Below, one piece after another: positions 55,426-64,000 of a stretch of DNA of 64,000 nucleotides. Origin of the DNA: Ruminococcaceae bacterium UBA3753 (GTDB lineage: Bacteria; Bacillota; Clostridia; Oscillospirales; Acutalibacteraceae); contig DFGJ01000041.1 in NCBI GenBank assembly GCA_002372375.1, forward strand, positions 62,001-126,000, given 5' to 3'. The position numbers were made by a program, and so were the translations under genes. How positions within the stretch are numbered: position 1 is the first letter of the stretch; each line of letters begins with the position of its first letter. Below the pieces are notes generated by a model. The model was not told the DNA's origin. It worked only from the letters and a program-made list of their open reading frames with translations, and did not search any database.

Positions 55426-56121
55426 CTAAGCAACCAAAACGGGAGAAAAACCGACTTGATCACAGGCTACCAAAATAAACGAAACACCCTTATAATTTCC
55501 TATTCTTGCCTTCCGAGCCGAAATCTTACCATGAACATGGCCATAGTAGCACCTTTTCACTCCATTTTCCACTAAAACTTTCATTATTTCTTCACACTCG
55601 AAGCAGTCATAAACTGGTGGGTAATGCATAAAAACCAACGGCTCAATCCCTTCTACTTTCCCCGAAAGTATGGAAGTTTTCAGTCTTCCGACTTCTCGCC
55701 TTAATATCAAGGAATCTTTCCCATTTTTTGGTGTTAACAACCAGCCACGTGTACCACAAATGGCATATTTACCCACTATCTCACTAGAATTATGCAAAAT
55801 TGATATCGTCGAAAATTTGTTCTCAGCCAAATAATCTTCAATCTTTTTTCTCGAACTCCACCAATAATCATGGTTCCCCTTCACAAGAACCTTTTTACCA
55901 GGCAATCCATTTAAATAACAGAAATCTTCGTATGCCTCAGTTAGGCTCATAGCCCAGGACAGGTCACCTACAACTACAACAGTATCGTCATCTGAAACAA
56001 TACTTCTCCAATTTTTACCTAGTCTAAATTCATATCCTTCCCAACCTTCAAAAATTTCCATACTTTTCGATTTTCCCGTCGAAAAAGATAAATGCAAATC
56101 GGCGATTGCGTAAATTGACAT
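55426..56121 (-). CDS. Calcineurin-like metallophosphoesterase
   Basis: A 231-residue cytoplasmic phosphoesterase with the five metal motifs of the family: YAIADLHLSF, VVGDLSWAM, VLVKGNHDYWW, FMHYPPVY and CYYGHVHGK. The substrate cannot be told. ATG at 56121 is chosen because GATGGGG lies 4-9 nt upstream and the N-terminus then fits relatives; the frame continues 20 codons upstream into yraN. It is the last gene of a four-gene operon (rodA, rnhB, yraN, this gene) and is 13 nt from yraN. Confidence 0.88.
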   Translation of the reverse strand: MSIYAIADLHLSFSTGKSKSMEIFEGWEGYEFRLGKNWRSIVSDDDTVVVVGDLSWAMSLTEAYEDFCYLNGLPGKKVLVKGNHDYWWSSRKKIEDYLAENKFSTISILHNSSEIVGKYAICGTRGWLLTPKNGKDSLILRREVGRLKTSILSGKVEGIEPLVFMHYPPVYDCFECEEIMKVLVENGVKRCYYGHVHGKISARKARIGNYKGVSFILVACDQVGFSPVLVA

Positions 56122-56134
56122 AAAACCCCATCTA

Positions 56135-56521
56135 TTACGCTGCTTCCAAAAAAAGATCGTCAGCATAAAAAGCATTCTCAAAATATAATATTTCTGGTAA
56201 CTTGTTTTCCTTAGAGTTTGAGCACTTTATTTCTACCACATCGAAACGCATATTCGCGTCTCTATTGGTTTCACAAATATAAGTAAGCGCCGTTTTAACA
56301 ATTTTTTTCTGCTTTACTGGCCCTACAGACACCCTGCCCGGCACTAAAGCCCGGCCATTCCTCAATTTAACTTCAACAAAAACTAAATAATCTCCACTTG
56401 ACGCAATAACATCAACCTCACCGTACCTACTAACATAATTCCTAGCCAACACCTTAAGACCTTTGTTTTCCAAATACCTGACGGCAACAAACTCTCCAAA
56501 ACTTCCTTTTTGTTTATTCAT
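56135..56521 (-). CDS. yraN: UPF0102 endonuclease-like protein YraN
   Basis: A 128-residue protein of the UPF0102 family, with a restriction-endonuclease-like fold. Conserved elements are GEFVAVRYLENKGLKVLARN, the acidic GEVDVIA and the catalytic-like FVEVKLRN. Its biological role is not settled. It is usually found next to rnhB, as here, 6 nt away. The C-terminus is extended by about 10 acidic or hydrophobic residues. Confidence 0.92.
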   Translation of the reverse strand: MNKQKGSFGEFVAVRYLENKGLKVLARNYVSRYGEVDVIASSGDYLVFVEVKLRNGRALVPGRVSVGPVKQKKIVKTALTYICETNRDANMRFDVVEIKCSNSKENKLPEILYFENAFYADDLFLEAA

Positions 56522-56527
56522 AAAGCC

Positions 56528-57169
56528 CTACCCCAACACTTTTTTCAAAAACGAGAGTCTGTGTAAACAACAAGGACCTTTATCCTTCAATGCCAAAACA
56601 TGGCTGATTGTACCATACCCTTTATTTTTTTGAAAGTCATATTGAGGATACAATCTTGCAATTTTTATCATGTATTTGTCACGTAAGACTTTTGCTATTA
56701 TAGAAGCAGCAGCTATAGACGCTGATAAATTATCCCCTTTAATAATGGTTTGTGTAGACGTACAAATATCAGGAGCCTTATTTCCATCTACCATAATAAA
56801 ATCCGGGCAAATACTCAACTTGCTTATAGCCTTTTTCATGCAAAGTAGAGTAGCTTGAAGAATATTAATTTTATCTATTATTTTTTCAGATACAGAGGCA
56901 ACAGCGTAGTCCAGTGCCACATTTACAATCTTTTCATAAAACTCATCACGCTTTTTTGGAGTTAATTTTTTAGAATCTTTTATACCGCCGAGTGAACTTG
57001 GAAAAGTTTCTGGCAAAATAACAGCAGCCGCAAAAACTGGGCCTGCTAGTGGTCCTCGACCGGCTTCATCTACACCACAAATTATTTTGTGGCCCTTACT
57101 TCTAGCCATGTCTTCATAAAAGTACAAATTCTTTTGTTGAACACAATCAGAAATTTTCTTTTTCAACAT
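56528..57169 (-). CDS. rnhB: Ribonuclease HII
   Basis: RNase HII removes ribonucleotides misincorporated in DNA. The 213-residue protein has IICGVDEAGRGPLAGPVFAA with the catalytic Asp34-Glu35 pair, DSKKLTPKKRDEFYEKI, FIMVDGNKAP and GDNLSASIAAASIIAKVLRD. Its start overlaps the end of rodA by 7 nt, indicating translational coupling in the operon. Confidence 0.95.
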   Translation of the reverse strand: MLKKKISDCVQQKNLYFYEDMARSKGHKIICGVDEAGRGPLAGPVFAAAVILPETFPSSLGGIKDSKKLTPKKRDEFYEKIVNVALDYAVASVSEKIIDKINILQATLLCMKKAISKLSICPDFIMVDGNKAPDICTSTQTIIKGDNLSASIAAASIIAKVLRDKYMIKIARLYPQYDFQKNKGYGTISHVLALKDKGPCCLHRLSFLKKVLG

Positions 57170-58332
57170 TCTAAACCCCTTCTGGCTGAACTTAAACTTC
57201 TTCTATTCATGTAAACACTTTGTATAAGTCCTAAACCCAGATAGAGACACGCAGCAGATGATCCGCCCGCGCTGAGAAAGGGCAAAGTCACTCCCATGAC
57301 CGGTAATAAGCTCAAGCACATCCCTAAATTAAAAACAGTCTGGGATACAATTAGTCCTAAGAATCCGAAGCACACTATAATTCCTAAGGAGTCAGAAGAA
57401 TTATTAGCAATATTTATAATCTTAAAAATTAGTACTAAAAAAAGAGCTATCGTTATAACACAACCAATAAATCCAAGTTCCTCGCCTATTACAGAAAAAA
57501 TAAAATCACTTTGTTGAATCGGTACAGATCCATTTTCCACCCGATGCCCTTTAAATAGTCCCAGACCAAAAAGTTTTCCCGAACCAATAGATAGCTTTCC
57601 TTGTATCTGTTGGAAACCCATTCCTAGCGGATCAGCTTCAGGGTTTAGCTGACACAAAAGTCGCTTTTTTTGGTATTCAGCCAAAATATGAGTCCACAAA
57701 TAAGGTAAAAATGCCACAATTACAGAAAATAGCATTAAAAAATATCTGAGATTTATTCCAGCTATAAAACACATACTAAGAAACATGCAAAAAAATATCA
57801 CACTTGCTCCATCATCTCCTTGCATGTGAGTAAGCGCCATAGGTACAAGTGCATGCAAAAACAAAAAAATTATATCCCTGAATCTATAAACTTTTTCTTT
57901 TATTTTTAAGCTAGATAAATGCCTTGAAAATGTAATTATGAAACCGATCTTTGCAAGCTCCGACGGCTGAAATGTAATATTTCCTGGAAGTTTTATCCAT
58001 GCTTTTGCATCTACGCCAGAACCGCCTGTTACCGATGTCCCGAATAAAAAAGTACACAGCATTAAAATAAAGCACGTAAATGCGGAAATGTACCAAAACC
58101 TAGAAAGTTCTCTATATCCTATTTTTGTAATAACATAAGCACCTAGATACCCTACGCAAATTGAAGTTAGCTGAGTTTTAAAATAATTCAAATGTGTACT
58201 TTTCGACACACTGTAAAGAAGAAGTAGCGAAAATATAGAAAGAAGTAACGAAATAATCCAGAAAATAAAATCTGTTTTATGAAAATAATCGACCAATCTA
58301 TCAAAAAACTTGTTCAACACTAAATTTACCAC
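57163..58332 (-). CDS. rodA: SEDS-family peptidoglycan polymerase RodA
   Basis: A 389-residue integral membrane protein with about ten helices. RodA polymerises lipid II into glycan strands with a class B penicillin-binding protein during cell elongation. Typical segments are NITFQPSELAKIGFIITFSR, HMQGDDGASVIF, the GKLFGLGLFKGHRVENGSVP loop, DFIFSVIGEELGFIG and GMCLSLLPVMGVTLPFLSAG followed by GSS. FtsW is the alternative, but the short N-terminus and the loop favour RodA. The GTG start is uncertain; a TTG seven codons later is possible. First gene of the operon. Confidence 0.92.
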   Translation of the reverse strand: MVNLVLNKFFDRLVDYFHKTDFIFWIISLLLSIFSLLLLYSVSKSTHLNYFKTQLTSICVGYLGAYVITKIGYRELSRFWYISAFTCFILMLCTFLFGTSVTGGSGVDAKAWIKLPGNITFQPSELAKIGFIITFSRHLSSLKIKEKVYRFRDIIFLFLHALVPMALTHMQGDDGASVIFFCMFLSMCFIAGINLRYFLMLFSVIVAFLPYLWTHILAEYQKKRLLCQLNPEADPLGMGFQQIQGKLSIGSGKLFGLGLFKGHRVENGSVPIQQSDFIFSVIGEELGFIGCVITIALFLVLIFKIINIANNSSDSLGIIVCFGFLGLIVSQTVFNLGMCLSLLPVMGVTLPFLSAGGSSAACLYLGLGLIQSVYMNRRSLSSARRGLEC

Positions 58333-58666
58333 TTTCAGGACGTGAGAAACCTATGTACGATATCTGAAATCCATAAACTAGCCTGGAGTCTACTGTCACG
58401 ATCACTTTAAGCATAGAGCGCTCAAACGGCAATTGCACACACCATAATATTCAACAAATTTCATTTTTTATTAAAATTTGAACCGTTCTAGGCACTAGCA
58501 CTAAAAAATCCGCAAACCGTATCATTGACCTCTTACTCAAGATTATAACCAATTTGCAACGTCACTCACTACGTATCTATTTTATAAGCTTAAAGTTATT
58601 CACATGTTTTACTTTAAGAAAAGCGCGCATATACAATTTTACACAAGAATGGAATATAACTAGATC
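58333..58666. other. Spacer, nothing recognised
   Basis: About 330 nt upstream of rodA with no clear promoter box set, terminator or gene. Confidence 0.3.
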
Positions 58667-59008
58667 TTAATCTACTCCAGGCCAGCCTAATTTTTTACCT
58701 CCAATTAAGTGAAAGTGCAGATGCTCAACAGTTTGACCACCATCTTCACCACAATTACTTATCACCCTGTATCCTTTACCAAGGCCCATTTTTCTTGCTA
58801 TTTCAGCAATTGAGCAGAATATATTACCTATTATCTCTGAATTACCAATATTGATGTCATTTATACAGCAAATGTGCTCTTTCGGGATGAATAAAATGTG
58901 CACAGGTGCTACAGGATTCATGTCCTGAAATGCCAATATCTTTTTATTTTCATAAACTTTTTTAGCACTAACTTGCCCGTTAGCAATCTTGCAGAAAATA
59001 CAATCCAT
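58667..59008 (-). CDS. HIT-family nucleotide hydrolase (HinT-like)
   Basis: A 113-residue histidine-triad protein, with CIFCKIANGQVSAKKVYENK at the N-terminus and the HLHFHLIGG triad near the C-terminus. HinT enzymes hydrolyse nucleoside phosphoramidates such as AMP-lysine. Cys4 and Cys7 form half of a zinc site seen in many bacterial members. TAGGAG lies 8 nt before the ATG. Monocistronic. Confidence 0.93.
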   Translation of the reverse strand: MDCIFCKIANGQVSAKKVYENKKILAFQDMNPVAPVHILFIPKEHICCINDINIGNSEIIGNIFCSIAEIARKMGLGKGYRVISNCGEDGGQTVEHLHFHLIGGKKLGWPGVD

Positions 59009-59279
59009 ATCTAATCTCCTACTAAAAACACTCTAGAACTTTAATTGTACTACAACAACCGCAAAAGTGATCATAAAAAAACACGTCATTGAAAAAACGA
59101 ATAGATAGGCTCAAAGTATCGTAAAAGGTGCCTAATAGACTACACGAAATAATAAAAAACGTGAGATTAAAGTTTTTTCATACTAACTCATGGGTAGCAA
59201 AAATACTTTACTCTTTACGACATATTGTTGTACAATGTCAGTGTTTTATGTTGCTGCAACATTGCGTCTTGGTTATTTC

Positions 59280-59355
59280 CCGGGTGTAGCGCAGTTGGTA
59301 GAGCGCCACAATGGGGTTGTGGAGGCCGCTGGTTCAAGTCCAGTCACTCGGACCA
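59280..59355 (+). tRNA. tRNA-Pro (anticodon GGG)
   Basis: The 76-nt sequence folds with acceptor CCGGGTG/CACTCGG (one G-T pair), anticodon stem CCACA/TGTGG, loop ATGGGGT as in E. coli tRNA-Pro(GGG), and T-arm GCTGG-TTCAAGT-CCAGT. The discriminator A is followed by an encoded CCA. The D-stem has one G-A mismatch. A TTTACT-18-TACAAT promoter lies at about 59209-59238. Confidence 0.92.
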
Positions 59356-60264
59356 ATGTTTTGTTGAATATTTTTGTATTTTATAGGGCTTTTGTGGTAT
59401 ATGCGATCTTAGCTTTTTTCTTGACTCAGGTATTATTTGCTCTGTGAGAGCGTTTGCCTTGCACGCTGTTCCTCCCTTGCGTACTGCGCTCGTTTAGTAC
59501 CGAATCTTTGTAATAGTTTTATTTTTTATGAGTGCTGACCTAGCACCACTTGGTTTGTCGTGATTGTCAGTGTGTGGGAAGTGCTGTCTTGTTCCACATT
59601 AGAAGTTTTTGTTAACACGCTAGATAATTTTTTGAAAATATTAGCTTCAATATATCGGTAGTATATCTTTTGATTTGTTGATTTCATTTACTGTCGATTT
59701 CCTAATATACTTTGTCAGCAGATGGCTCTTATGTATCCATGTAGTTACTGCTGAGCAGTTCTCTTAATTGGACAATTGCTACTGATCTTAGACAGGCATA
59801 TTCCGTAATTTTTGAAGTAATTGTTCAAGCATTTGACGTGTCTATATTTTCTCACTTAATTAAGTATATTCCATTTCATCCGTATATTTAAATTTTTAAG
59901 CAGTTTTATTTCGGAATAGACCATGAAATACGTAAAAGTATACCTTAACGTATCTAAATCCCTGGAACGATTATATTTGAGTATTTGTAAATACTTTATT
60001 ATTTATTTTTAATATTAAGTATTATTTTAGTTTTTTTATTAGATATCTATGTGAAACATTAACTTTATTTGCTTAAACATCAACGTACATCCAACTTAAG
60101 TTATCTCGCTTTTTATAAACTTCTGCCATTTTTCTTAAATGCGGTCAAGCTATATGATTCCAAAGCTTTTATTATAAAAATAAACTTTAACGAAAAAAAG
60201 CAGTAACACAATCTCCGCATGTAAAGACTTTATATAAACTAATTACTGTTATTTTATGATTTTC
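59356..60264. other. Long spacer, no gene seen
   Basis: About 900 nt of AT-rich DNA between tRNA-Pro and the exported AAA+ gene. I see no coding frame, hairpin with T-run or repeat in it. Confidence 0.35.
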
Positions 60265-60293
60265 TTTACATTTTTTATAAACTGTGTTAAAAT
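60265..60293 (+). promoter_or_regulatory. Promoter of the second exported AAA+ gene
   Basis: TTTACA, 17-nt spacer, TAAAAT, 66 nt before the ATG. Confidence 0.6.
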
Positions 60294-60358
60294 ACAACAA
60301 TAATTTTTTCATAAGCTTTTCTTAGTTACATTTTTGTTTTACTTGGGGGCGATTATAT

Positions 60359-62302
60359 ATGGGAAAAAGCTATCTTGGAACGTGCTTTGCGAGTGCTTTG
60401 TTTTCTAAAAAGGCAAAATCCAAATCAAAAAGCGGTGCAACTGTTGCTTTGCTTTCTGCTACAATTCTTTCCAGTACAGGACTTTTGGCCAACAACACTG
60501 CTTCTGCGGCCGCATTTGACCCTATAATGAGTGATATATTGCGTGGCCAATATAATGACGATAAGAAAGACACTGCATCAAAAAATGAGAACAAAAAAAG
60601 TGGGATCATTTGGAGTTGCCTTTCATCTGTTGGGTCAACGATAATGAATACAATTAACACTGCGGGAAAAATTGCTGCACCTTTTTACACTATAGGCGGT
60701 GCTTTAGGGCAAATCCAGAATGTTTACAACGCATACTGCTCGTACAAAGATTTTGTTGAAGATAAAGTAATTACGAAATTTATTCCTAAAGACGACCCAT
60801 TCAAGGGACTTACAGCATTTGAAGCACGGGAAAAGGCGCAAAAGCTTATGGATAGAAACTTTTTTGGACAAAAAGATGCAAAAGAGGCCATAGACGACGC
60901 TCTTCCTTATATCGTAGAGCATCATGGGGAAAGGCCAAATATTTTCTATTTGCTGGGGCCTTCCGGATGTGGAAAAAATGTGTTAACAGAAAAAGTGTTA
61001 ACACCAATTTTGTGTGGGGCAAATACAAAGCCGTTGGTGTTGGGAGCAGACTTTTTTGATACAGAAGATACTAAAGACGCTGTTTCAGTTAAGGAACAGT
61101 TAGTTGGGTTTAGGAAGTTTGGGGACCACATGGTACCTTCACCTATCTTGACTTATATTGTAAAGAATCCCAATGGGTGCATTGTTTTTAATGAACTAGA
61201 TAAAGGGAAAGACAAGAATGGAGTGAGCATAATAACAAAAATTGAAGAAGTACTTCGTACTATTCTTGACGATGGAAAGATCACTCTGCCAGATGGTACA
61301 GAACTTGACTGTAGAGGCCTAACGTTTTGCTTTACAACAAATGAATTAAGGGAATGCATAGAGAATGTTAATAATTTCGGAGACATAGACTTAACTAAAG
61401 TGAAAGATCCTTCAGGTTCAAGGACGGTGGTAAAGCACGATAAGTCATTTCTTAATAGGCCCAATATATTTGTTATACCTTTTGATGCTCTTAGTGCTAA
61501 GGATTACAAGCAAATTGCTGATAAAGAATATAAAGAACTGGCTATTAAGATTCAGGAAAAATACGGTGCGCACATCCTGTATGAAGACAATCTGAAAGAA
61601 CTATGCTCTTCTATTGCCACAGAGGCAATAAAGCTCAACAAAGGTGGAAGATCAATTACTCCGATAATACGGAAGATAAACATCAAAATTTTAAACTATA
61701 TCAAGCAACTAATAGACGAAGCTAAATCGCAGGGTCCTTTACTTCTAGATAAATTGAGACGAGGTGACGTTAATATTACAAGGCATGAAAACAATATACT
61801 TCGGGTTTATTCAAGGATATCGCGAAACATATATGGAGATTTTCGCATAGATTTAGAAGTTAACTATGACTCTGAAAAAGGAGATTTCGTTATTTCTGAC
61901 CATGAACACAGAAGGACTAGGAATAGTGATAACGGCAGCTTGGGCACTCCCGATGATACCAGCAAGCCCAATCATGAAAAAGAAAAGCTTGAGGAAGCTC
62001 AACCTGATGCATCAGCAGCACCAACAGCAGAAAAACCTAACGATAAATCTAACATTGGTGACGGCGCAAAACTTCCTACTGCTCCTGCTGCAAATAAACC
62101 AAATGACGCGCCTGTACCAAAGTCATCTCAAACATCTAATGCCGATGATATCCAAAACGCATCAACGTCAGGGGAATTAAGCCGAGATTCTAATAAAGTT
62201 GAGGCAAAATCTTCTCCCTCAGCTGACAATATTGTCGACAAACCAATAGTTTCCGAAAACTCTGGAGCCGCCAAACCAGCTTTGCCCCATTTTAAAAACT
62301 AA
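60359..62302 (+). CDS. Exported AAA+ protein with ClpB D2-like module and altered Walker residues
   Basis: A 647-residue protein with GGGGGCG before the ATG. A long basic N-terminus is followed by a hydrophobic segment and TASA (residues 47-50), a likely signal peptide cleavage site. The AAA+ module spans about 155-440. Walker A reads GPSGCGKN (200-207), with Asn instead of Thr/Ser. Walker B reads GCIVFNELDKG (273-283), with Asn278 for the usual Asp. Sensor 1 is FCFTTNE (Asn328). HDKSFLNRPNIFVIPFDALS matches the FLNRID box of ClpB, and GGRSITPIIRKINIKIL matches sensor 2. A 125-residue Pro/Asn/Ser/Ala-rich tail follows. Nucleotide binding looks possible but hydrolysis may be impaired. It is related to the two proteins at 44-47 kb. 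Confidence 0.8.
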   Translation: MGKSYLGTCFASALFSKKAKSKSKSGATVALLSATILSSTGLLANNTASAAAFDPIMSDILRGQYNDDKKDTASKNENKKSGIIWSCLSSVGSTIMNTINTAGKIAAPFYTIGGALGQIQNVYNAYCSYKDFVEDKVITKFIPKDDPFKGLTAFEAREKAQKLMDRNFFGQKDAKEAIDDALPYIVEHHGERPNIFYLLGPSGCGKNVLTEKVLTPILCGANTKPLVLGADFFDTEDTKDAVSVKEQLVGFRKFGDHMVPSPILTYIVKNPNGCIVFNELDKGKDKNGVSIITKIEEVLRTILDDGKITLPDGTELDCRGLTFCFTTNELRECIENVNNFGDIDLTKVKDPSGSRTVVKHDKSFLNRPNIFVIPFDALSAKDYKQIADKEYKELAIKIQEKYGAHILYEDNLKELCSSIATEAIKLNKGGRSITPIIRKINIKILNYIKQLIDEAKSQGPLLLDKLRRGDVNITRHENNILRVYSRISRNIYGDFRIDLEVNYDSEKGDFVISDHEHRRTRNSDNGSLGTPDDTSKPNHEKEKLEEAQPDASAAPTAEKPNDKSNIGDGAKLPTAPAANKPNDAPVPKSSQTSNADDIQNASTSGELSRDSNKVEAKSSPSADNIVDKPIVSENSGAAKPALPHFKN

Positions 62303-62820
62303 GGCAAAACCATACACACACACTTAACAGAATCACAATTGCAATATAGCGGCAGAAACAGCGGAACCCCCGTCACGGCACTCTGGACTCTGCTGACTCG
62401 TGCCCACCCTTATGAAAATTCGCGCCGGACCGCGGAAAGTGCAACTTTTAGTCAAATGAAAAACGGCATTTTGCACTAGCTTTCAAACCGAGGTATTACA
62501 TTTCATTTATATAAACGAACTTGTAGAACGTAGAAACTGACAATCTACTCAATAAACCGAACATCCCACCCGAAGGCGCGGCAAATAAAGCACATTGTCA
62601 CCATCATAATTTTGGAACACTTTAAGATCTCAACCCTACCATCTGTCGAAATCCCCGATCATTTAAACACAGACCACGAAACACTGACCTGCCACACCCT
62701 AAGCTCCAAGTTTCTCGACAACCTTAACACAAACTCACAGCGCTCTAACAGCCCACAGTAAGTTATCCTGAACGGCTACCACATACCCAAACAAAATACA
62801 GCAATACAGGAGCATTCCTA
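62303..62820. other. Spacer of higher G+C, no gene seen
   Basis: About 520 nt, less AT-rich than usual here, between the AAA+ gene and the convergent tRNA-Ser. No coding frame with a ribosome binding site or recognisable product was found. Confidence 0.35.
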
Positions 62821-62913
62821 TGGCGGAGAGACGGGGATTCGAACCCCGGAGGCTGTGTTACCAACCTACACGATTTCCAGTCGTGCTCCTTCGACCAGCT
62901 CGGACATCTCTCC
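62821..62913 (-). tRNA. tRNA-Ser (anticodon GGA)
   Basis: The 93-nt minus-strand sequence has acceptor GGAGAGA/TCTCTCC, discriminator G, encoded CCA, anticodon stem CACGA/TCGTG with loop CTGGAAA, and a long variable arm (AGGTT/AGCCT) typical of tRNA-Ser. The T-loop is TTCGAAT. Confidence 0.95.
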
Positions 62914-64000
62914 AGAGAGCACAAATCGATTTTAGCCTAAAAGCCCATATAAGTCAAACAAAAAATAAGGTCTCGCGTTATTTGTAACAGAGTATAAAAG
63001 TGTAAAAACTTAACCGTTATAAAAAGGTCATTCTTTATATTAGCCATAAAATTAGTGATATACTATACATAGTCTCTAATTTTTTTACTTTTATTCACGA
63101 TTTTTGCTGGCATTTTGGAATCATTTTCTAGATATTTTTTGTTTCTTAGGTTTGTCTACCGATTTTTTGATATTATTTGATGGAGGCGATACATTTAGTG
63201 TTATGTGGACAAATTATACTGTTGCTTATATTATTAGTTTCCATTATTACTAAAGCCAAGAGGCTTGGTTCTCTTTTTGTATCACTAGTATTTTGTACAT
63301 TATAACTAAAGTCAAGTATAAAAATTAAAATTGCAGTCACTTTGTCAAGGATTTTGAATAAAAACTGAACTGTTATGTTCTGTGATATTCCTTCTTAAAT
63401 TTATTCGAACAACATTGTCGTTATTTTGGTGGTATATTAAGTTTGCATATATTTATTTTGTTTTTCTGACAAAATTTCAAAATATATCTGAAGTTCTGCT
63501 TTTACTTTAGCATATTTACTTTTAGCGATAGCGATATCGATCTGGTACGTTAAAATAGCTCTGCCGGACTTTTTTCCACTTAAGTAAAACGTACGTTTCT
63601 TTCCCATATTTGGTTATATTTAAGCCACTTATTGCATGTTAAAGTAAAAAGATCAAGATATTTAAAAATACAGTCAATCACCGACACAAAGAAAGCTTAA
63701 TGAATATGCCTATTATGAAGTATAAAACGAGAGATAAGACAAAAGTCAAGCGTAGCCTTAATTCAAGAAAGCCAGAGCATAATTCAATTGTCATATATTT
63801 CACAAACACAATACCCGCCTTTTTGTTTATAAAACACAGGGTAACAAGGACGTCATTCTTGAGATTTAGATTCAAAAATTCCATTGCACATGAACTAAAC
63901 TGCAATAATTAGTTAGATGAAAATATTTTCAGTGAGGCAAAAAACAAATAAGCGGATTTGAAAAAACACTAAAAAACGCAATCCCGAAAGCACTTGAATA
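62914..64000. other. Right-end region, no gene seen
   Basis: About 1.1 kb of AT-rich DNA. Overlapping 70-75-codon frames on both strands near 63680-63910 lack ribosome binding sites and recognisable sequence and are not accepted. A GAGATAGC-like palindromic stretch around 63520-63545 (TAGCGATAGCGATATCGATC) is noted without function. Confidence 0.35.

Noticed and set aside
59190..59447. 85-codon frame over tRNA-Pro
   Set aside because: The tRNA fold explains this sequence fully.
63678..63912. Overlapping frames on both strands near the right end
   Set aside because: No ribosome binding site, and the two strands mirror each other; chance frames in AT-rich DNA.

Overview
The window is AT-rich chromosomal DNA from a Gram-positive-type bacterium, most likely a member of the Clostridia (Oscillospirales-like). 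This rests on strong GGAGG-type ribosome binding sites, frequent TTG/GTG starts, sigma-A promoters with 16-18 nt spacers, a sepF-divIVA pair, comEC-holA synteny, a SpoIIM-family protein and a CdaR/PucR-type regulator. Long gene-poor spacers, decaying gene copies, many local tandem duplications and an unusual number of exported proteins of unknown function suggest a host-associated lineage with a degrading genome. That lifestyle is inference.

Layout. 1-3019: end of an NhaC antiporter, then sepF, divIVA and rsmA. 3563-6530: an exported acidic helical protein, an OGG-type 8-oxoguanine glycosylase and an exported glycine-rich protein. 6827-11074 (minus): tRNA-Val, pheS and pheT, with pheS and pheT split by a 724-nt gap that holds a probable terminator. 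11816-14149: a membrane Cache-HAMP-PP2C phosphatase. 14408-18279: three tandem cassettes, each with its own promoter, exported protein gene and terminator. 18335-23186: comEC, holA and an unknown protein. 23387-35851: an NHLM-type peptide export locus (lipoprotein, HlyD, peptidase-ABC, second ABC) followed by ten double-glycine precursor peptides, two decayed precursors, a HExxH protein and a TrkA protein. 36587-40960: rpmE, yigZ with two tandem 5' fragments, repeat arrays and dgt with a repeat array grown from its own 3' end. 41344-44101: a pseudogenised P-loop kinase, a CdaR/PucR regulator and a SpoIIM-family protein. 44226-48256: an exported AAA+ ATPase, an exported AAA-like paralogue that has lost its nucleotide-binding motifs, and another exported protein. 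49151-58332: thiD, gyrB, clpP, tig and the rodA-rnhB-yraN-phosphoesterase operon. 58667-62913: a HIT protein, tRNA-Pro, a second exported AAA+ protein and tRNA-Ser. The last kilobase shows no gene.

Two parts stand out. The first is the NHLM export system: one transporter trio with a built-in C39 leader peptidase appears to serve ten diverse precursors. Nine of the ten cores contain no cysteine and no modifying enzyme is encoded nearby. The second is the set of exported AAA+ proteins. A canonical ATPase sits beside a pseudo-ATPase paralogue, as in the eukaryotic torsin/LAP1 pairing, and a third member has altered Walker residues. Because ATP is scarce outside the bacterial membrane, these are candidates for proteins that act inside a host cell.
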